Shown here in pieces: positions 50,612 through 59,346 of a DNA stretch of 64,000 nucleotides (its first letter is position 1; every line of letters begins with the position of its first letter). Under the pieces are notes generated by a model. That model had not been told where the DNA came from and did no database searches. It worked only from the letters and a program-made list of their open reading frames with translations. Made by a program: the position numbers and the translations under genes. Source of the DNA: Idiomarinaceae bacterium (GTDB lineage Bacteria > Pseudomonadota > Gammaproteobacteria > Enterobacterales > Alteromonadaceae); NCBI GenBank assembly GCA_002685255.1, contig NYWU01000033.1, positions 62,001 to 126,000 of the forward strand, written 5' to 3'.

Positions 50612-51585
50612 AGCAGGATAGCCAATTAAAGTTTTATGCTATTGACGAGCCCGTTGATACGGTTGAGGACGAGACCGCAGATATGAATGCGGATGCGGCT
50701 AAAACGATTGCGGTATCAACACAGCGAAAAGGCAGCACTAAACTGCGAAAACTGGCAAGGGTGACACTAATAGCCGTATTGATCGGAGTGCTGACGGAGA
50801 CCGTGCTCGGCATCTATTCCGCCTTTCAAGCGTCATTCTGGCTTGGCTCGCTGTGGCTCGTGATAAGTGTGATGCTGTGTTTGACGCTATTTGGCTTTTT
50901 TATTCGTGAGTGGTGGCTGTTAAGAAAGTTGAAGCAGCGTTGGCAGATGCAAACGCACTTTGACGAGCAATCACATATTCGGGCATTGCAACGGCCCGAT
51001 TTAGAACAACAGTGGCAGCAACAGCGTCAGTCGCATTGGACTGATACTGAAGTGACGACACGGTTTGAACACGACATTTTAGCTAAAGTGGATCAAACTG
51101 CCGTGCGTCGGATCCGTAAGTGGTCCTTAGAAGCAGCTGCGTTGGTCGCTATCAGTCCAAGTAGTCTGGCTGATATGCTTCTGTTGCTTTGGCGCAACCA
51201 ACGTATGATTAGCGAATTGTCACAACTTTACGGTGTGAAGCTCGGTTATTGGAGTCGCATAAAATTATGGCGTCAAATATTGACCAATCTTGCCTACGCC
51301 GGCGTCAGCGAGCTCATTGTTGATATGGGCAGTCAGTGGTTGAGTACCGAGTTGGTTGCACGGCTCTCAGCACGAGCGGCGCAGGGCGTAGGCGCGGGAT
51401 TACTAACGGCACGTTTAGGTTTGCAAACAATACGTTTGGTCAGACCTTTACCCTACGTATACACGCAAAAACCGAGCTTACTATCCATGCAAAAGCTGTT
51501 GGTTAAGGATTTAGCAAAACAGTTTCCAACAATGTTTAAAGGCAAATCCGATCACGCGCCAAGCCAAAACAGTCAATCATTATAG
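50608..51585 (+). CDS. ycjF: YcjF-family membrane protein (DUF697)
   Basis: Inner-membrane protein of 325 residues (E. coli 353) and unknown activity, always paired with YcjX. After a polar N-terminus, two membrane segments (about 50-71 and 75-98) are followed by a long hydrophilic and helical part, then the DUF697 region (about 170-300; AALVAISPSSLADMLLLLWR, ARAAQGVGAGLLTARLGLQT). GTG start at 50608, with TTAGGAGATAAG upstream. It closes the psp operon; I see only a weak hairpin after it. Confidence 0.9.
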   Translation: MKQDSQLKFYAIDEPVDTVEDETADMNADAAKTIAVSTQRKGSTKLRKLARVTLIAVLIGVLTETVLGIYSAFQASFWLGSLWLVISVMLCLTLFGFFIREWWLLRKLKQRWQMQTHFDEQSHIRALQRPDLEQQWQQQRQSHWTDTEVTTRFEHDILAKVDQTAVRRIRKWSLEAAALVAISPSSLADMLLLLWRNQRMISELSQLYGVKLGYWSRIKLWRQILTNLAYAGVSELIVDMGSQWLSTELVARLSARAAQGVGAGLLTARLGLQTIRLVRPLPYVYTQKPSLLSMQKLLVKDLAKQFPTMFKGKSDHAPSQNSQSL

Positions 51586-51742
51586 CTGGTTAGACCAGTT
51601 AAGTGGAAAAATAGCGTTACAGCCGCTTGCATAAATGTCGGCTGCTGAAGCATTGCCTTTTGATAGCGTCTGACTGCACTCTTATTCCATAACAAAAATA
51701 TGACAAATGAAGACTTTTTGGTCGTGACTTTGGGACGGAATA

Positions 51743-52966
51743 ATGAGCGAAGGTAAGCAGTCAACGGAACATCATCAATTAGCCACGCAAGTCATCCATG
51801 GCGGCAAAGCGCCGCAGGATCCTGAGGGTGCGTTAGTTGCTCCGCTGTATCAAACATCGACATTTAAATTTAGTCACGCTGATCAGGGGAGCGCTCGATT
51901 TGCCGGTGAAGAACCAGGCTACATCTACAGCCGTCTTGGTAATCCTACGATCACCCAATTAGAAACTCGCGTCGCCGGACTCGAAGGTTTTTCAGCCGCC
52001 GCCGCAAGCGCGACCGGCATGGGAGCGATTGCAGCTACAACCATGGCACTCGTGCGTTCAGGTGATCACGTGTTGGTCTCGGACGCGATTTATGGCTGTA
52101 GCTTCGCATTGTTCAGTGAGTTATTTGAGCGGTTTGGTATCGAGGCTGAATTTATTGATATGGCCGACCCAGACCAAATTACCGCGCATTTGCGCGATAA
52201 TACGCGGTTTGTGTTTATCGAGACGCCCGCTAACCCACATTTAAAGCTACTTGATATTGCCGCAATCAAAACTGCCATGGGTAGCAGTGCAGCTAAGCTA
52301 ATCGTCGACAATACCTTTATGACGCCTTTGCTGCAGCAGCCTAAGTCACTAGGTGCAGATATTGTGATTCACAGTGCTACGAAATTTCTAAACGGCCACG
52401 GTGATGTCGTGGCGGGTATCGTATGTGGTGACGAAGAAACCATCGCCGATATTAAAATGACAACGCTGAAAGATATGGGCGCGACGATGAGTCCCCATGA
52501 TGCTTGGCTCATTTTGCGAGGTCTCAAAACACTCGACGTTCGCATGCAAAGACATTGCGATAACGCCGAGAAAGTTGTCAGTTTCTTGCAGCAGCATGAA
52601 CGGGTAAAGAAAATCTACTATCCGGGATTAGCGAACCACCCCAAACACGATTTGGTGGGGTCGCAAATGCAACGCGCAGGCGCTGTGATTGCATTTGAGC
52701 TGCACAGTGATGAGTCGGGAGCGCGCGCATTTTTGGATGCGCTAGACATGATTGCACTCGCGGTGAGTTTGGGGGACGCCGAGACCTTGATTCAACATCC
52801 AGCCTCTATGACGCATTCACCGTATACACCTGAGGCGCGTCAAGCCGCGGGCATTAGCGATACGCTACTGCGTATTGCCGTGGGTTTAGAGGATGCTAAC
52901 GATATCATCGCTGACCTGAAGCAAGCGCTTGATAGTGTTGCCAGCCGCTGGCGTGATTCGGCCTAG
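51743..52966 (+). CDS. mdeA: Methionine gamma-lyase
   Basis: PLP enzyme that splits methionine into methanethiol, 2-oxobutyrate and ammonia. The 407-residue protein belongs to the Cys/Met metabolism family: FAGEEPGYIYSRLGNPT (cofactor-site Tyr/Arg), the PLP lysine K214 in HSATKFLNGHGDV, and PASMTHSPYTPEARQAAGIS. The active-site YGC (117-119) has the Cys that distinguishes methionine gamma-lyase from cystathionine gamma-lyase and beta-lyase, and the similarity to the Pseudomonas enzyme appears strong along the whole length. It stands alone between psp and phenylalanine genes, with a GACGGAATA leader. Cystathionine gamma-lyase remains a weaker alternative. Confidence 0.87.
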   Translation: MSEGKQSTEHHQLATQVIHGGKAPQDPEGALVAPLYQTSTFKFSHADQGSARFAGEEPGYIYSRLGNPTITQLETRVAGLEGFSAAAASATGMGAIAATTMALVRSGDHVLVSDAIYGCSFALFSELFERFGIEAEFIDMADPDQITAHLRDNTRFVFIETPANPHLKLLDIAAIKTAMGSSAAKLIVDNTFMTPLLQQPKSLGADIVIHSATKFLNGHGDVVAGIVCGDEETIADIKMTTLKDMGATMSPHDAWLILRGLKTLDVRMQRHCDNAEKVVSFLQQHERVKKIYYPGLANHPKHDLVGSQMQRAGAVIAFELHSDESGARAFLDALDMIALAVSLGDAETLIQHPASMTHSPYTPEARQAAGISDTLLRIAVGLEDANDIIADLKQALDSVASRWRDSA

Positions 52967-53026
52967 CCATACAGACTTTAATTATTAATCTACACTTAAA
53001 TTAGAACAGCAAGAAGAGGCATAATC

Positions 53027-53821
53027 ATGGGTAAAGAGAGTAATTACGTATCCAAACAGCCCGATGCCGAGGGAATCATCCATTGGACTGATGAGGAGAA
53101 TCAGGTTTGGCACGACTTAGTCGATCGTCAACTTAAGTGCATTCCAGGCAAAGCGTGTGATGAGTACATGAAAGGACTCGAGCTACTCGACTTGCCAAAA
53201 GATCGTATACCGCAATTGCACGAGCTTAATGAAGTGCTGGAGCGCGAAACTGGTTGGCAGGTTGCTGCAGTGCCGGCACTGATTCCATTTGACGAATTCT
53301 TTCGGTTATTGGCTAACAAGCAGTTCCCAGTCGCCACATTTATTCGCACACGAGAAGAGTTCGACTATTTGCAAGAGCCCGACATTTTTCACGAAATCTT
53401 CGGACATTGCCCGCTGTTGACCAACCCTGCATTTGCCCACTTTACACATCAATATGGCAAGCTGGGTTATGCGGCGACACCCAAAGAACGCGTTTACTTG
53501 GCTCGCCTATACTGGTTTACTGTTGAATTCGGCTTGTTACAAACGGATGAAGGCATCCGCATTTATGGTGGTGGTATTTTATCCTCACCGGCGGAAACTG
53601 AATATGCGGTGAACAGTGAGAAACCTGAACGCCACCCATTGAAAGCGTTGGATGCACTGCGAACCCCATATCGGATCGATATTATTCAGCCCGTGTACTA
53701 CACCATCAACAGCGTTGATGAACTATTTGAGATTTCAGATATGGATATCATGGCGTTGGTACGCGAGGCGATGGAACTGGGACTCTTTGAACCAAAATTT
53801 CCGCCTAAAGACGCGGCATAA
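53027..53821 (+). CDS. phhA: Phenylalanine 4-hydroxylase
   Basis: Pterin- and iron-dependent monooxygenase converting Phe to Tyr. The monomeric bacterial form has 264 residues. The iron triad is visible: H122 and H127 in [11 protein letters not shown], and E167 in FTVEFGL. The usual PAH block [15 protein letters not shown] is complete. AGAAGAGG gives the ribosome site. phhB follows after 20 bases and the TyrR/PhhR-type regulator next, mirroring the Pseudomonas phh locus. Likely induced by phenylalanine or tyrosine through that regulator. Confidence 0.96.
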   Translation: MGKESNYVSKQPDAEGIIHWTDEENQVWHDLVDRQLKCIPGKACDEYMKGLELLDLPKDRIPQLHELNEVLERETGWQVAAVPALIPFDEFFRLLANKQFPVATFIRTREEFDYLQEPDIFHEIFGHCPLLTNPAFAHFTHQYGKLGYAATPKERVYLARLYWFTVEFGLLQTDEGIRIYGGGILSSPAETEYAVNSEKPERHPLKALDALRTPYRIDIIQPVYYTINSVDELFEISDMDIMALVREAMELGLFEPKFPPKDAA

Positions 53822-53841
53822 TAATTAATAGGAGTATTTAT

Positions 53842-54180
53842 ATGGCTGCATTAAATCAAGAACATTGTGAAGCATGTAACGCAGACGCACCTAAGGTCAG
53901 TGATGATGAGTTGGCATCGTTAATGCGCGAAATCCCTGAGTGGACGCCGGTCAGTGACGACGGTGTGATGATGTTACGTCGCGAATTTAAATTCAAAAAT
54001 TTCCGCCAAGCATTAGAATTCACCAATAAAGTCGGCGAAATCGCTGAGGCTGAGAAGCACCACCCAGAAATTATCACTGAATGGGGTAAGGCGACGGTAA
54101 CGTGGTGGACCCACGCAATTAATGGCTTACACAAAAACGACTTTGTCATGGCTGCGAAAACGGACGAAATCTTAAAATAA
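53842..54180 (+). CDS. phhB: Pterin-4a-carbinolamine dehydratase
   Basis: Dehydrates 4a-hydroxytetrahydropterin to recycle the PhhA cofactor. The 112-residue protein carries the family motif [20 protein letters not shown] followed by [21 protein letters not shown] ribosome site nine bases before the ATG. It is the second gene of phhAB and is followed by an inverted-repeat terminator. Confidence 0.96.
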   Translation: MAALNQEHCEACNADAPKVSDDELASLMREIPEWTPVSDDGVMMLRREFKFKNFRQALEFTNKVGEIAEAEKHHPEIITEWGKATVTWWTHAINGLHKNDFVMAAKTDEILK

Positions 54181-54215
54181 GCTTAAGATTTGTCAAATAG
54201 TTCGATAGAACGTCG

Positions 54216-54243
54216 AAAACCCTAGCTCAACGGCTAGGGTTTT
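54216..54243 (+). terminator. Probable terminator after phhB
   Basis: Perfect 11-base inverted repeat AAAACCCTAGC/GCTAGGGTTTT (54216-54226 and 54233-54243) with a six-base loop. The T-run is short (four T, part of the stem), so termination may be partial, allowing some read-through to tyrR 66 bases on. Confidence 0.75.
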
Positions 54244-54308
54244 CCTGTATCCACGCTTGAATATCCTGTACGATATACTTTACAGATCTCTCAACCTGAA
54301 CGAATGAC

Positions 54309-55868
54309 ATGAGACTAGAGATAACCTGCGATGACCGTTTGGGCATATGCCTTGATGTATTGCAGATACTTCGCGATCAAGAAATCGATTTAAGAGGTAT
54401 TGAAATTGATCCGCGCGGAAAGATTTATCTAAACTTTCCAGAACTCGCGTTTGAAGACTTCAGCCACTTAATGCCACAAATACGTCGAATTCCAAATGTT
54501 ATCGATGTGAAGACCATCCCTTACATGCCTTTTGAGCGTGAGCATTTTGAATTTGATTTACTCCTAAGCACGTTGCCCGATCCGGTGATATCTATTGATA
54601 TAAAAGGGCGTGTCGACATTATTAATGATGCGGCAGCGCAGCTATTAGGTGCGCCGAAAGACACCCTTAACGGTGAGTATTTATCACAATTTATCACTGG
54701 GTTTGGACTCGCCCGGTGGCTTGACAAACAACCAAAAGAACCGGTTTTTGAGGCGGTTGTAATTAACAATGCCGAGTACTACGCACAGATTCTGCCTATT
54801 TGGGTGACAGGAGAGGATAGCAGTCGGTCATTTGCCGGCGCTGTTTTAACCTGTAAGACCGAGCCAAACGTCGCTCAGTGGCAGAATAATAAAAACGACT
54901 CTGCCTTCGATCGGTTATTGACTGAAAACGCCGCGTTCAAGAAAGTGATCAAAGAAGCACAGCGCATGGCAGAACTTGATGCGCCACTTTTAATCGAGGG
55001 TGAAACAGGCGTTGGCAAAGAATTGCTGGCGAAGGCGTGCCATCAAGCATCTGCCCGCGCCGATAAACCGTTTTTGGCGATTAATTGCGCCGCATTACCT
55101 GATAATGTTGCCGAGAGTGAATTATTTGGTCACGGCGCAGGCAGCTTGTCAGAACACAGTGCTAAAAAGACCGGCGTATTAGAACAAGCCGCTGGCGGTA
55201 CGGTGTTACTGGACTCAGTCGGGGAGATGTCGATTAATCTGCAGGCAAAGCTATTGCGCTTTTTAGAACATGGTGTGTTCCGTCGTATCGGCGAAGAGCA
55301 AGAAGTCAGCGTCGATGTACGAGTCATATGTACTGCACAAAACCATCTTTATGAGTTGGTTGAGGCGGGGGCTTTTCGCGAAGACTTATACTACCGACTC
55401 AACGTGCTCGCATTGAATGTACCCGCACTGCGGGAACGTAAAGCGGATACAGTGCTACTGGCTGAACACTTTATTTCGCAAGCGTGTAAATCGCTCGGAC
55501 GCAGCCTCGTCAAACTGAGTCGTTCAGCAAAAGATCGTATAAAGAGCTATCAATGGCCAGGTAACGTGCGGCAGTTGGAAAATACGATGTTCCGTTCTGT
55601 GTCTATGCTCGACGGCGACGTGCTCGAGGCGAATGATGTTAAGTTACCCGAAGCGCAAGTAGATGATGATCCGTTAGCCATTGAAATTGAAGATATCAGT
55701 TTGGATGAGGCGGTGCGTCGTTTCGAGAGTACCGTCTTAAAACGGCTTTATCCGAGCTTTCCAAGTACGCGGCAATTGGCACGTCGTCTGGGTCTTTCGC
55801 ATACGGCAGTCGCGAATAAGTTGCGCGATTATGGGATTGGTAAACAGCGTAAGAAAAGCCAGTCTTAA
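54309..55868 (+). CDS. tyrR: TyrR/PhhR-family aromatic amino acid regulator
   Basis: Transcription factor that binds aromatic amino acids and acts at TyrR boxes. Domains: ACT (about 1-75), PAS (about 80-185), AAA+ (about 200-430) and a Fis-like helix-turn-helix (about 486-508; TRQLARRLGLSHTAVANKL). Walker A is intact (GETGVGKE, 231-238). The sigma-54 contact loop GAFTGA is absent: the segment reads GHGAGSLSEHS, as expected for TyrR, which works with sigma-70. Walker B reads VLLDS (299-303) where most have DE, so ATP hydrolysis is doubtful. Length 519 (E. coli 513). Its place between phhAB and hppD-hmgA-fahA-maiA makes it the probable regulator of both. Confidence 0.92.
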   Translation: MRLEITCDDRLGICLDVLQILRDQEIDLRGIEIDPRGKIYLNFPELAFEDFSHLMPQIRRIPNVIDVKTIPYMPFEREHFEFDLLLSTLPDPVISIDIKGRVDIINDAAAQLLGAPKDTLNGEYLSQFITGFGLARWLDKQPKEPVFEAVVINNAEYYAQILPIWVTGEDSSRSFAGAVLTCKTEPNVAQWQNNKNDSAFDRLLTENAAFKKVIKEAQRMAELDAPLLIEGETGVGKELLAKACHQASARADKPFLAINCAALPDNVAESELFGHGAGSLSEHSAKKTGVLEQAAGGTVLLDSVGEMSINLQAKLLRFLEHGVFRRIGEEQEVSVDVRVICTAQNHLYELVEAGAFREDLYYRLNVLALNVPALRERKADTVLLAEHFISQACKSLGRSLVKLSRSAKDRIKSYQWPGNVRQLENTMFRSVSMLDGDVLEANDVKLPEAQVDDDPLAIEIEDISLDEAVRRFESTVLKRLYPSFPSTRQLARRLGLSHTAVANKLRDYGIGKQRKKSQS

Positions 55869-55873
55869 TCCGC

Positions 55874-55891
55874 TGTAAACTTTTTATAACA
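55874..55891 (+). promoter_or_regulatory. TyrR-box-like site 1
   Basis: TGTAAA-N6-ATAACA matches the TyrR box TGTAAA-N6-TTTACA at 10 of 12 fixed positions. It begins five bases after the tyrR stop and is upstream of the tyrR terminator. Its centre is 31 bases from that of site 2, close to three helical turns, so bound proteins would lie on one face of the DNA. Confidence 0.45.
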
Positions 55892-55904
55892 CCTCATGAC
55901 AAGG

Positions 55905-55922
55905 TGTATACTAAAGTTTACG
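55905..55922 (+). promoter_or_regulatory. TyrR-box-like site 2
   Basis: TGTATA-N6-TTTACG matches the TyrR box at 10 of 12 positions. It is about 200 bases upstream of hppD and 31 bases from site 1, an arrangement seen where TyrR or PhhR binds several boxes together. Confidence 0.5.
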
Positions 55923-55946
55923 ACATATTTATTTGAGTCCATGAGC

Positions 55947-55976
55947 AGAGCGCGTCTTAACGCGCTCTCTTTTTTT
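55947..55976 (+). terminator. Rho-independent terminator of tyrR
   Basis: Eight-base stem AGAGCGCG/CGCGCTCT (55947-55954 and 55961-55968), loop TCTTAA, then C and seven T. A strong hairpin that separates tyrR from the hppD operon. Confidence 0.9.
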
Positions 55977-55993
55977 GTAAATAAAAGGTTACA
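55976..55993 (+). promoter_or_regulatory. TyrR-box-like site 3 upstream of hppD
   Basis: TGTAAA-N6-GTTACA matches TGTAAA-N6-TTTACA at 11 of 12 positions, the best of the three. It directly follows the tyrR terminator T-run and lies about 128 bases before hppD, where an activator of the catabolic operon would bind. The remaining gap to hppD (55994-56120) contains a good ribosome site (GAAGGAAG) but no convincing -35/-10 pair that I can assign. Confidence 0.6.
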
Positions 55994-56120
55994 AAGTTTC
56001 GCTCCGCCTTAGCTTCTGAAGTTTTCACGCTTTACTCGCTCATTTCAGCCAAGCCCCCTAAAGTAACGGTTACATAAAACAAAAAAACACCGATGTAATC
56101 GAACACAGAAGGAAGTAGTT

Positions 56121-57194
56121 ATGAGCGACATTAATTATAATCCACTAAATACTGATGGTTTTGAGTTTGTTGAATACACCGCACCTGATGCAAAAGGTAT
56201 TGCAGCCCTTAAAGATTTGTTTGATAAGTTAGGCTTCACCGAAGTGGCTAAGCATAAAAGCAAAGAGGCCTGGCTTTATAAGCAAAACGATATTCAGTTC
56301 GTGATCAACTCACAAGTGGGTGGGCAAGCCGAGGAATTTGCTAAAAAACACGGTCCCAGCGTATGTGGCATGGCATGGCGCGTAGCGGATGCAAAAAAAG
56401 CATTGGAGCACGCGTTAGACAATGGCGCCAAAGCCTTTCCTGGCGACCAGGGCGTGATTGAAGAAATTCCAGCGGTATACGGTATCGGTGAGAGTGCGTT
56501 GTACTTTATCGATAACTACAAGGATATGGCTGTTTACACGGATCACTTTGAATTCTATCCCGACTGGCAAGAAAAAATGTCGTCACATGCAGCAGGTCTG
56601 TATGAAATCGATCACCTGACTCACAACGTGTTCCGCGGCAATATGGATACATGGGCAGGCTTTTATGAGCGCATCGGTAACTTCCGTGAGATTCGTTATT
56701 TCGATATCGAAGGCAAGCTCACGGGTTTATTAAGTCGCGCCATGACGGCTCCGTGTGGCAAAATCCGTATCCCAATCAACGAATCGCACGATGATAAATC
56801 GCAAATTGAAGAGTATTTACGCGAGTATAACGGTGAAGGCATTCAACACATTGCATTGACCAGTGACAATATCTATAAAACAGTAAAAGATTTGCGCAGT
56901 ATCGGTATGGAATTCATGGATACGCCAGATACTTACTACGAGAAAATCAATGAGCGTGTAGAAGGTCATGAAGAAGACGTTGAAGCACTTCGCGACCAGC
57001 GTATTTTGATCGACGGCGCGCCGATGAAAGATGGCATCTTGCTACAAATCTTTACCCAAACCGTGATTGGTCCGGTGTTTTTTGAAATTATTCAGCGTAA
57101 AGGTAACGAAGGTTTTGGTGAAGGTAACTTCAAAGCCTTATTCGAAAGTATCGAAGAAGACCAAATCCGTCGAGGAGTATTGAGCGATGCGTAA
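56121..57194 (+). CDS. hppD: 4-hydroxyphenylpyruvate dioxygenase
   Basis: Iron-dependent enzyme turning 4-hydroxyphenylpyruvate into homogentisate. Two VOC domains make up the 357 residues. The iron ligands are H165 (YEIDHLTHNV), H243 (GIQHIALTSDN) and E322 (PVFFEIIQRKG). GFGEGNFKALFESIE is the usual C-terminal helix over the active site. First gene of hppD-hmgA-fahA-maiA; its end overlaps hmgA by eight bases. Confidence 0.97.
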   Translation: MSDINYNPLNTDGFEFVEYTAPDAKGIAALKDLFDKLGFTEVAKHKSKEAWLYKQNDIQFVINSQVGGQAEEFAKKHGPSVCGMAWRVADAKKALEHALDNGAKAFPGDQGVIEEIPAVYGIGESALYFIDNYKDMAVYTDHFEFYPDWQEKMSSHAAGLYEIDHLTHNVFRGNMDTWAGFYERIGNFREIRYFDIEGKLTGLLSRAMTAPCGKIRIPINESHDDKSQIEEYLREYNGEGIQHIALTSDNIYKTVKDLRSIGMEFMDTPDTYYEKINERVEGHEEDVEALRDQRILIDGAPMKDGILLQIFTQTVIGPVFFEIIQRKGNEGFGEGNFKALFESIEEDQIRRGVLSDA

Positions 57195-58317
57195 GTGGAT
57201 CAGCTTTCCCAAACAGGAAGGCGCGCATTCACGGCAGGCTCATGCTGACTTTCCTGAGCAGGCGATGTATGAACGTGAAGCGGGTCGAAGTGGATTCTTC
57301 GGCCCTGCTACTCATTTCCATCATCAGCACGCACCGACAGGTTGGTCGGATTGGCAAGGACCGTTGCGTCCGCGCGCCTTCGACTTTAATCAACTGAAAG
57401 ACCTCGATCAAGAAAACCCCTGGTTAGTGAATAACCTGCTTGAGAACGCCAACTGTAAGTTTCGTTTATGGCACTGCCAAAGTAAGATGAACTATCTGGT
57501 GCGCAATGCGGACGGTGATGACTTGCTGTTCGTTCATGAGGGCAGTGGTCATGTATTTTGCGATTATGGTCATATCAAGCTTGTTAAAGGCGACTACTTT
57601 CTTATTCCACGCTCAACAAGCTGGCGCATTGAGCCCGAAGAGCCAATGCAGCTGTTGATGATCGAAGCGACTAATGGTGCGTATCAGTTACCTGAAAAAG
57701 GACTGGTCGGTAACCATGCGATTTTCGACCCGGCAGTACTCGATACACCGGCGATTGATGATGCCTTCAAGGCACAATATAGCGAAGAGCAGACGCAAAC
57801 CTTCGTCAAACGTCACCAGCAAGTTTCGGTGATTACCTATCCGTTTAATCCGTTGGACGCGGTGGGTTGGCATGGCGATTTGGCACCGGTTCGACTTAAT
57901 TGGCGTGATATTCGCCCGTTGATGAGTCACCGCTACCATTTGCCGCCTTCAGCGCATACGACGTTCGTTGCGGAGCGATTTGTGGTGTGTACCTTTGTTC
58001 CTCGTCCTATCGAGAGCGATCCAGGTGCATTGAAAGTGCCGTTTTATCATAATAATGATGATTATGACGAAGTGTTGTTTTATCACGAAGGTGACTTCTT
58101 TAGTCGCGATAACATCGATCGTGGTATGGTGACCTTTCACCCGGCAGGTTTTACCCACGGACCACACCCAAAAGCCTTTAAAGCGGGTCTAGAACATAAA
58201 AAGAAATTCACCGATGAAGTCGCAGTCATGCTCGACACGCGCGATGCATTAGAAGCATCCGATGCGGCAATGAGTGTTGAGAATCCCGACTACGTGTTCA
58301 GTTGGAAGGAGAAGTAA
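57187..58317 (+). CDS. hmgA: Homogentisate 1,2-dioxygenase (short form)
   Basis: Opens the ring of homogentisate to maleylacetoacetate. The 376-residue product is the short cupin form seen in marine gammaproteobacteria, about 50-70 residues less than the human and Pseudomonas enzymes. Likely iron ligands are H288 (PFYHNNDDYDE), an acid at 294 or 295, and H324 in FTHGPHP. The N-terminal cupin has HCQSKMNYLVRNADGDDLLF. The spacing of the acidic ligand differs slightly from the long enzymes, so the exact residue is uncertain. Gene context leaves little doubt about the role. Confidence 0.92.
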   Translation: MRKWISFPKQEGAHSRQAHADFPEQAMYEREAGRSGFFGPATHFHHQHAPTGWSDWQGPLRPRAFDFNQLKDLDQENPWLVNNLLENANCKFRLWHCQSKMNYLVRNADGDDLLFVHEGSGHVFCDYGHIKLVKGDYFLIPRSTSWRIEPEEPMQLLMIEATNGAYQLPEKGLVGNHAIFDPAVLDTPAIDDAFKAQYSEEQTQTFVKRHQQVSVITYPFNPLDAVGWHGDLAPVRLNWRDIRPLMSHRYHLPPSAHTTFVAERFVVCTFVPRPIESDPGALKVPFYHNNDDYDEVLFYHEGDFFSRDNIDRGMVTFHPAGFTHGPHPKAFKAGLEHKKKFTDEVAVMLDTRDALEASDAAMSVENPDYVFSWKEK

Positions 58318-58323
58318 AACAAT

Positions 58324-59346
58324 ATGAAACTAGCAACCTATCGAAATGGTACGCGCGACGGCCAGCTGATGGTCGTCAGCCGTGACTTAACCAAAGCAGT
58401 AGCCATTCCAGCCATCGCGAGTTGTATGCAAGAGCTCGTTGATAACTGGGACGAGCTTGCGCCAAAAGCTGACGCGGTTTATCAATCACTGAATCAAGGT
58501 GATGTTGAAGGGGCTGTGACATTTGAGCAGCATTTGTGTGAGTCACCGCTACCACGGGCTTATCAGTGGGCTGATGGCAGCGCTTACGTGAATCACGTTG
58601 AGTTGGTACGTAAAGCACGCGGCGCTGAAATGCCACCGAGCTTTTGGGAAGATCCATTGATGTATCAAGGGGGTTCAGATGACTTCCTTGCTCCGCACGA
58701 TGATATTGAGATGGCGAGCAATGAGTGGGGCATCGATTTTGAAGGCGAAATCGCAGTCATCACTGACGATGTCCCGATGGGGATTGAAGCCAAAGATGCC
58801 AGCCAACACATTAAATTATTGATGTTGGTCAATGATGTATCTTTACGTGGCCTGATTCCGGGTGAGCTGGGTAAAGGCTTCGGCTTTTTCCAAAGTAAAC
58901 CCTCATCTGCATTTTCGCCGGTTGCCGTCACTCCGGACGAGTTGGGTGACGCATGGCAAGACAGCAAAGTGCATTTACCGCTGTTATCACAATACAACGG
59001 AAAGCCTTTCGGTAAGCCTAACGCGGGCGAAGACATGACATTTAACTTCGCGCAGTTGGTTGCTCACGCAGCAAAAACTCGCCATTTGGGCGCCGGTGCA
59101 ATCATTGGTTCAGGTACAGTATCTAATAAGCAGGGTACCGATCATGGGACAGCGATCGCCGAAGGCGGCGTAGGGTCTAGCTGTATTGCAGAAGTGCGTA
59201 TGATCGAAACTATTCGTGACGGACAGCCCACGACCCAGTTTATGGACTTTGGTGATACCATCCATTTTGAAATGAAAAACGCCGATGGCGAGTCGATCTT
59301 CGGCGCTATCGACCAAAAAGTGGTGCAATACAAAGGACCGAAATAA
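58324..59346 (+). CDS. fahA: Fumarylacetoacetate hydrolase
   Basis: Final step of tyrosine breakdown, hydrolysing fumarylacetoacetate to fumarate and acetoacetate. The 340-residue protein has the FAH fold: WGIDFEGEIAVITDDV with the metal-binding Glu-x-Glu, LLMLVNDVSLRGL with the Asp, and GAGAIIGSGTVSNKQGTDHG for substrate binding. The N-terminal 90 residues form the smaller SH3-like domain. It starts six bases after hmgA, with an AAGGAGAAG ribosome site inside the hmgA end, and touches maiA (TAATG). Confidence 0.93.
   Translation: MKLATYRNGTRDGQLMVVSRDLTKAVAIPAIASCMQELVDNWDELAPKADAVYQSLNQGDVEGAVTFEQHLCESPLPRAYQWADGSAYVNHVELVRKARGAEMPPSFWEDPLMYQGGSDDFLAPHDDIEMASNEWGIDFEGEIAVITDDVPMGIEAKDASQHIKLLMLVNDVSLRGLIPGELGKGFGFFQSKPSSAFSPVAVTPDELGDAWQDSKVHLPLLSQYNGKPFGKPNAGEDMTFNFAQLVAHAAKTRHLGAGAIIGSGTVSNKQGTDHGTAIAEGGVGSSCIAEVRMIETIRDGQPTTQFMDFGDTIHFEMKNADGESIFGAIDQKVVQYKGPK

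Noticed and set aside
51584-51599. Hairpin CTGGT/ACCAG after ycjF as terminator
   Set aside because: Five-base stem and no T-run; too weak to call.
54309-55868. Sigma-54 enhancer-binding protein call for the regulator at this locus
   Set aside because: The GAFTGA loop is missing and there is an N-terminal ACT domain, so TyrR/PhhR fits better.
56057-56074. Fourth TyrR box before hppD
   Set aside because: Only 9 of 12 positions match; mentioned with the cluster but not listed as a feature.
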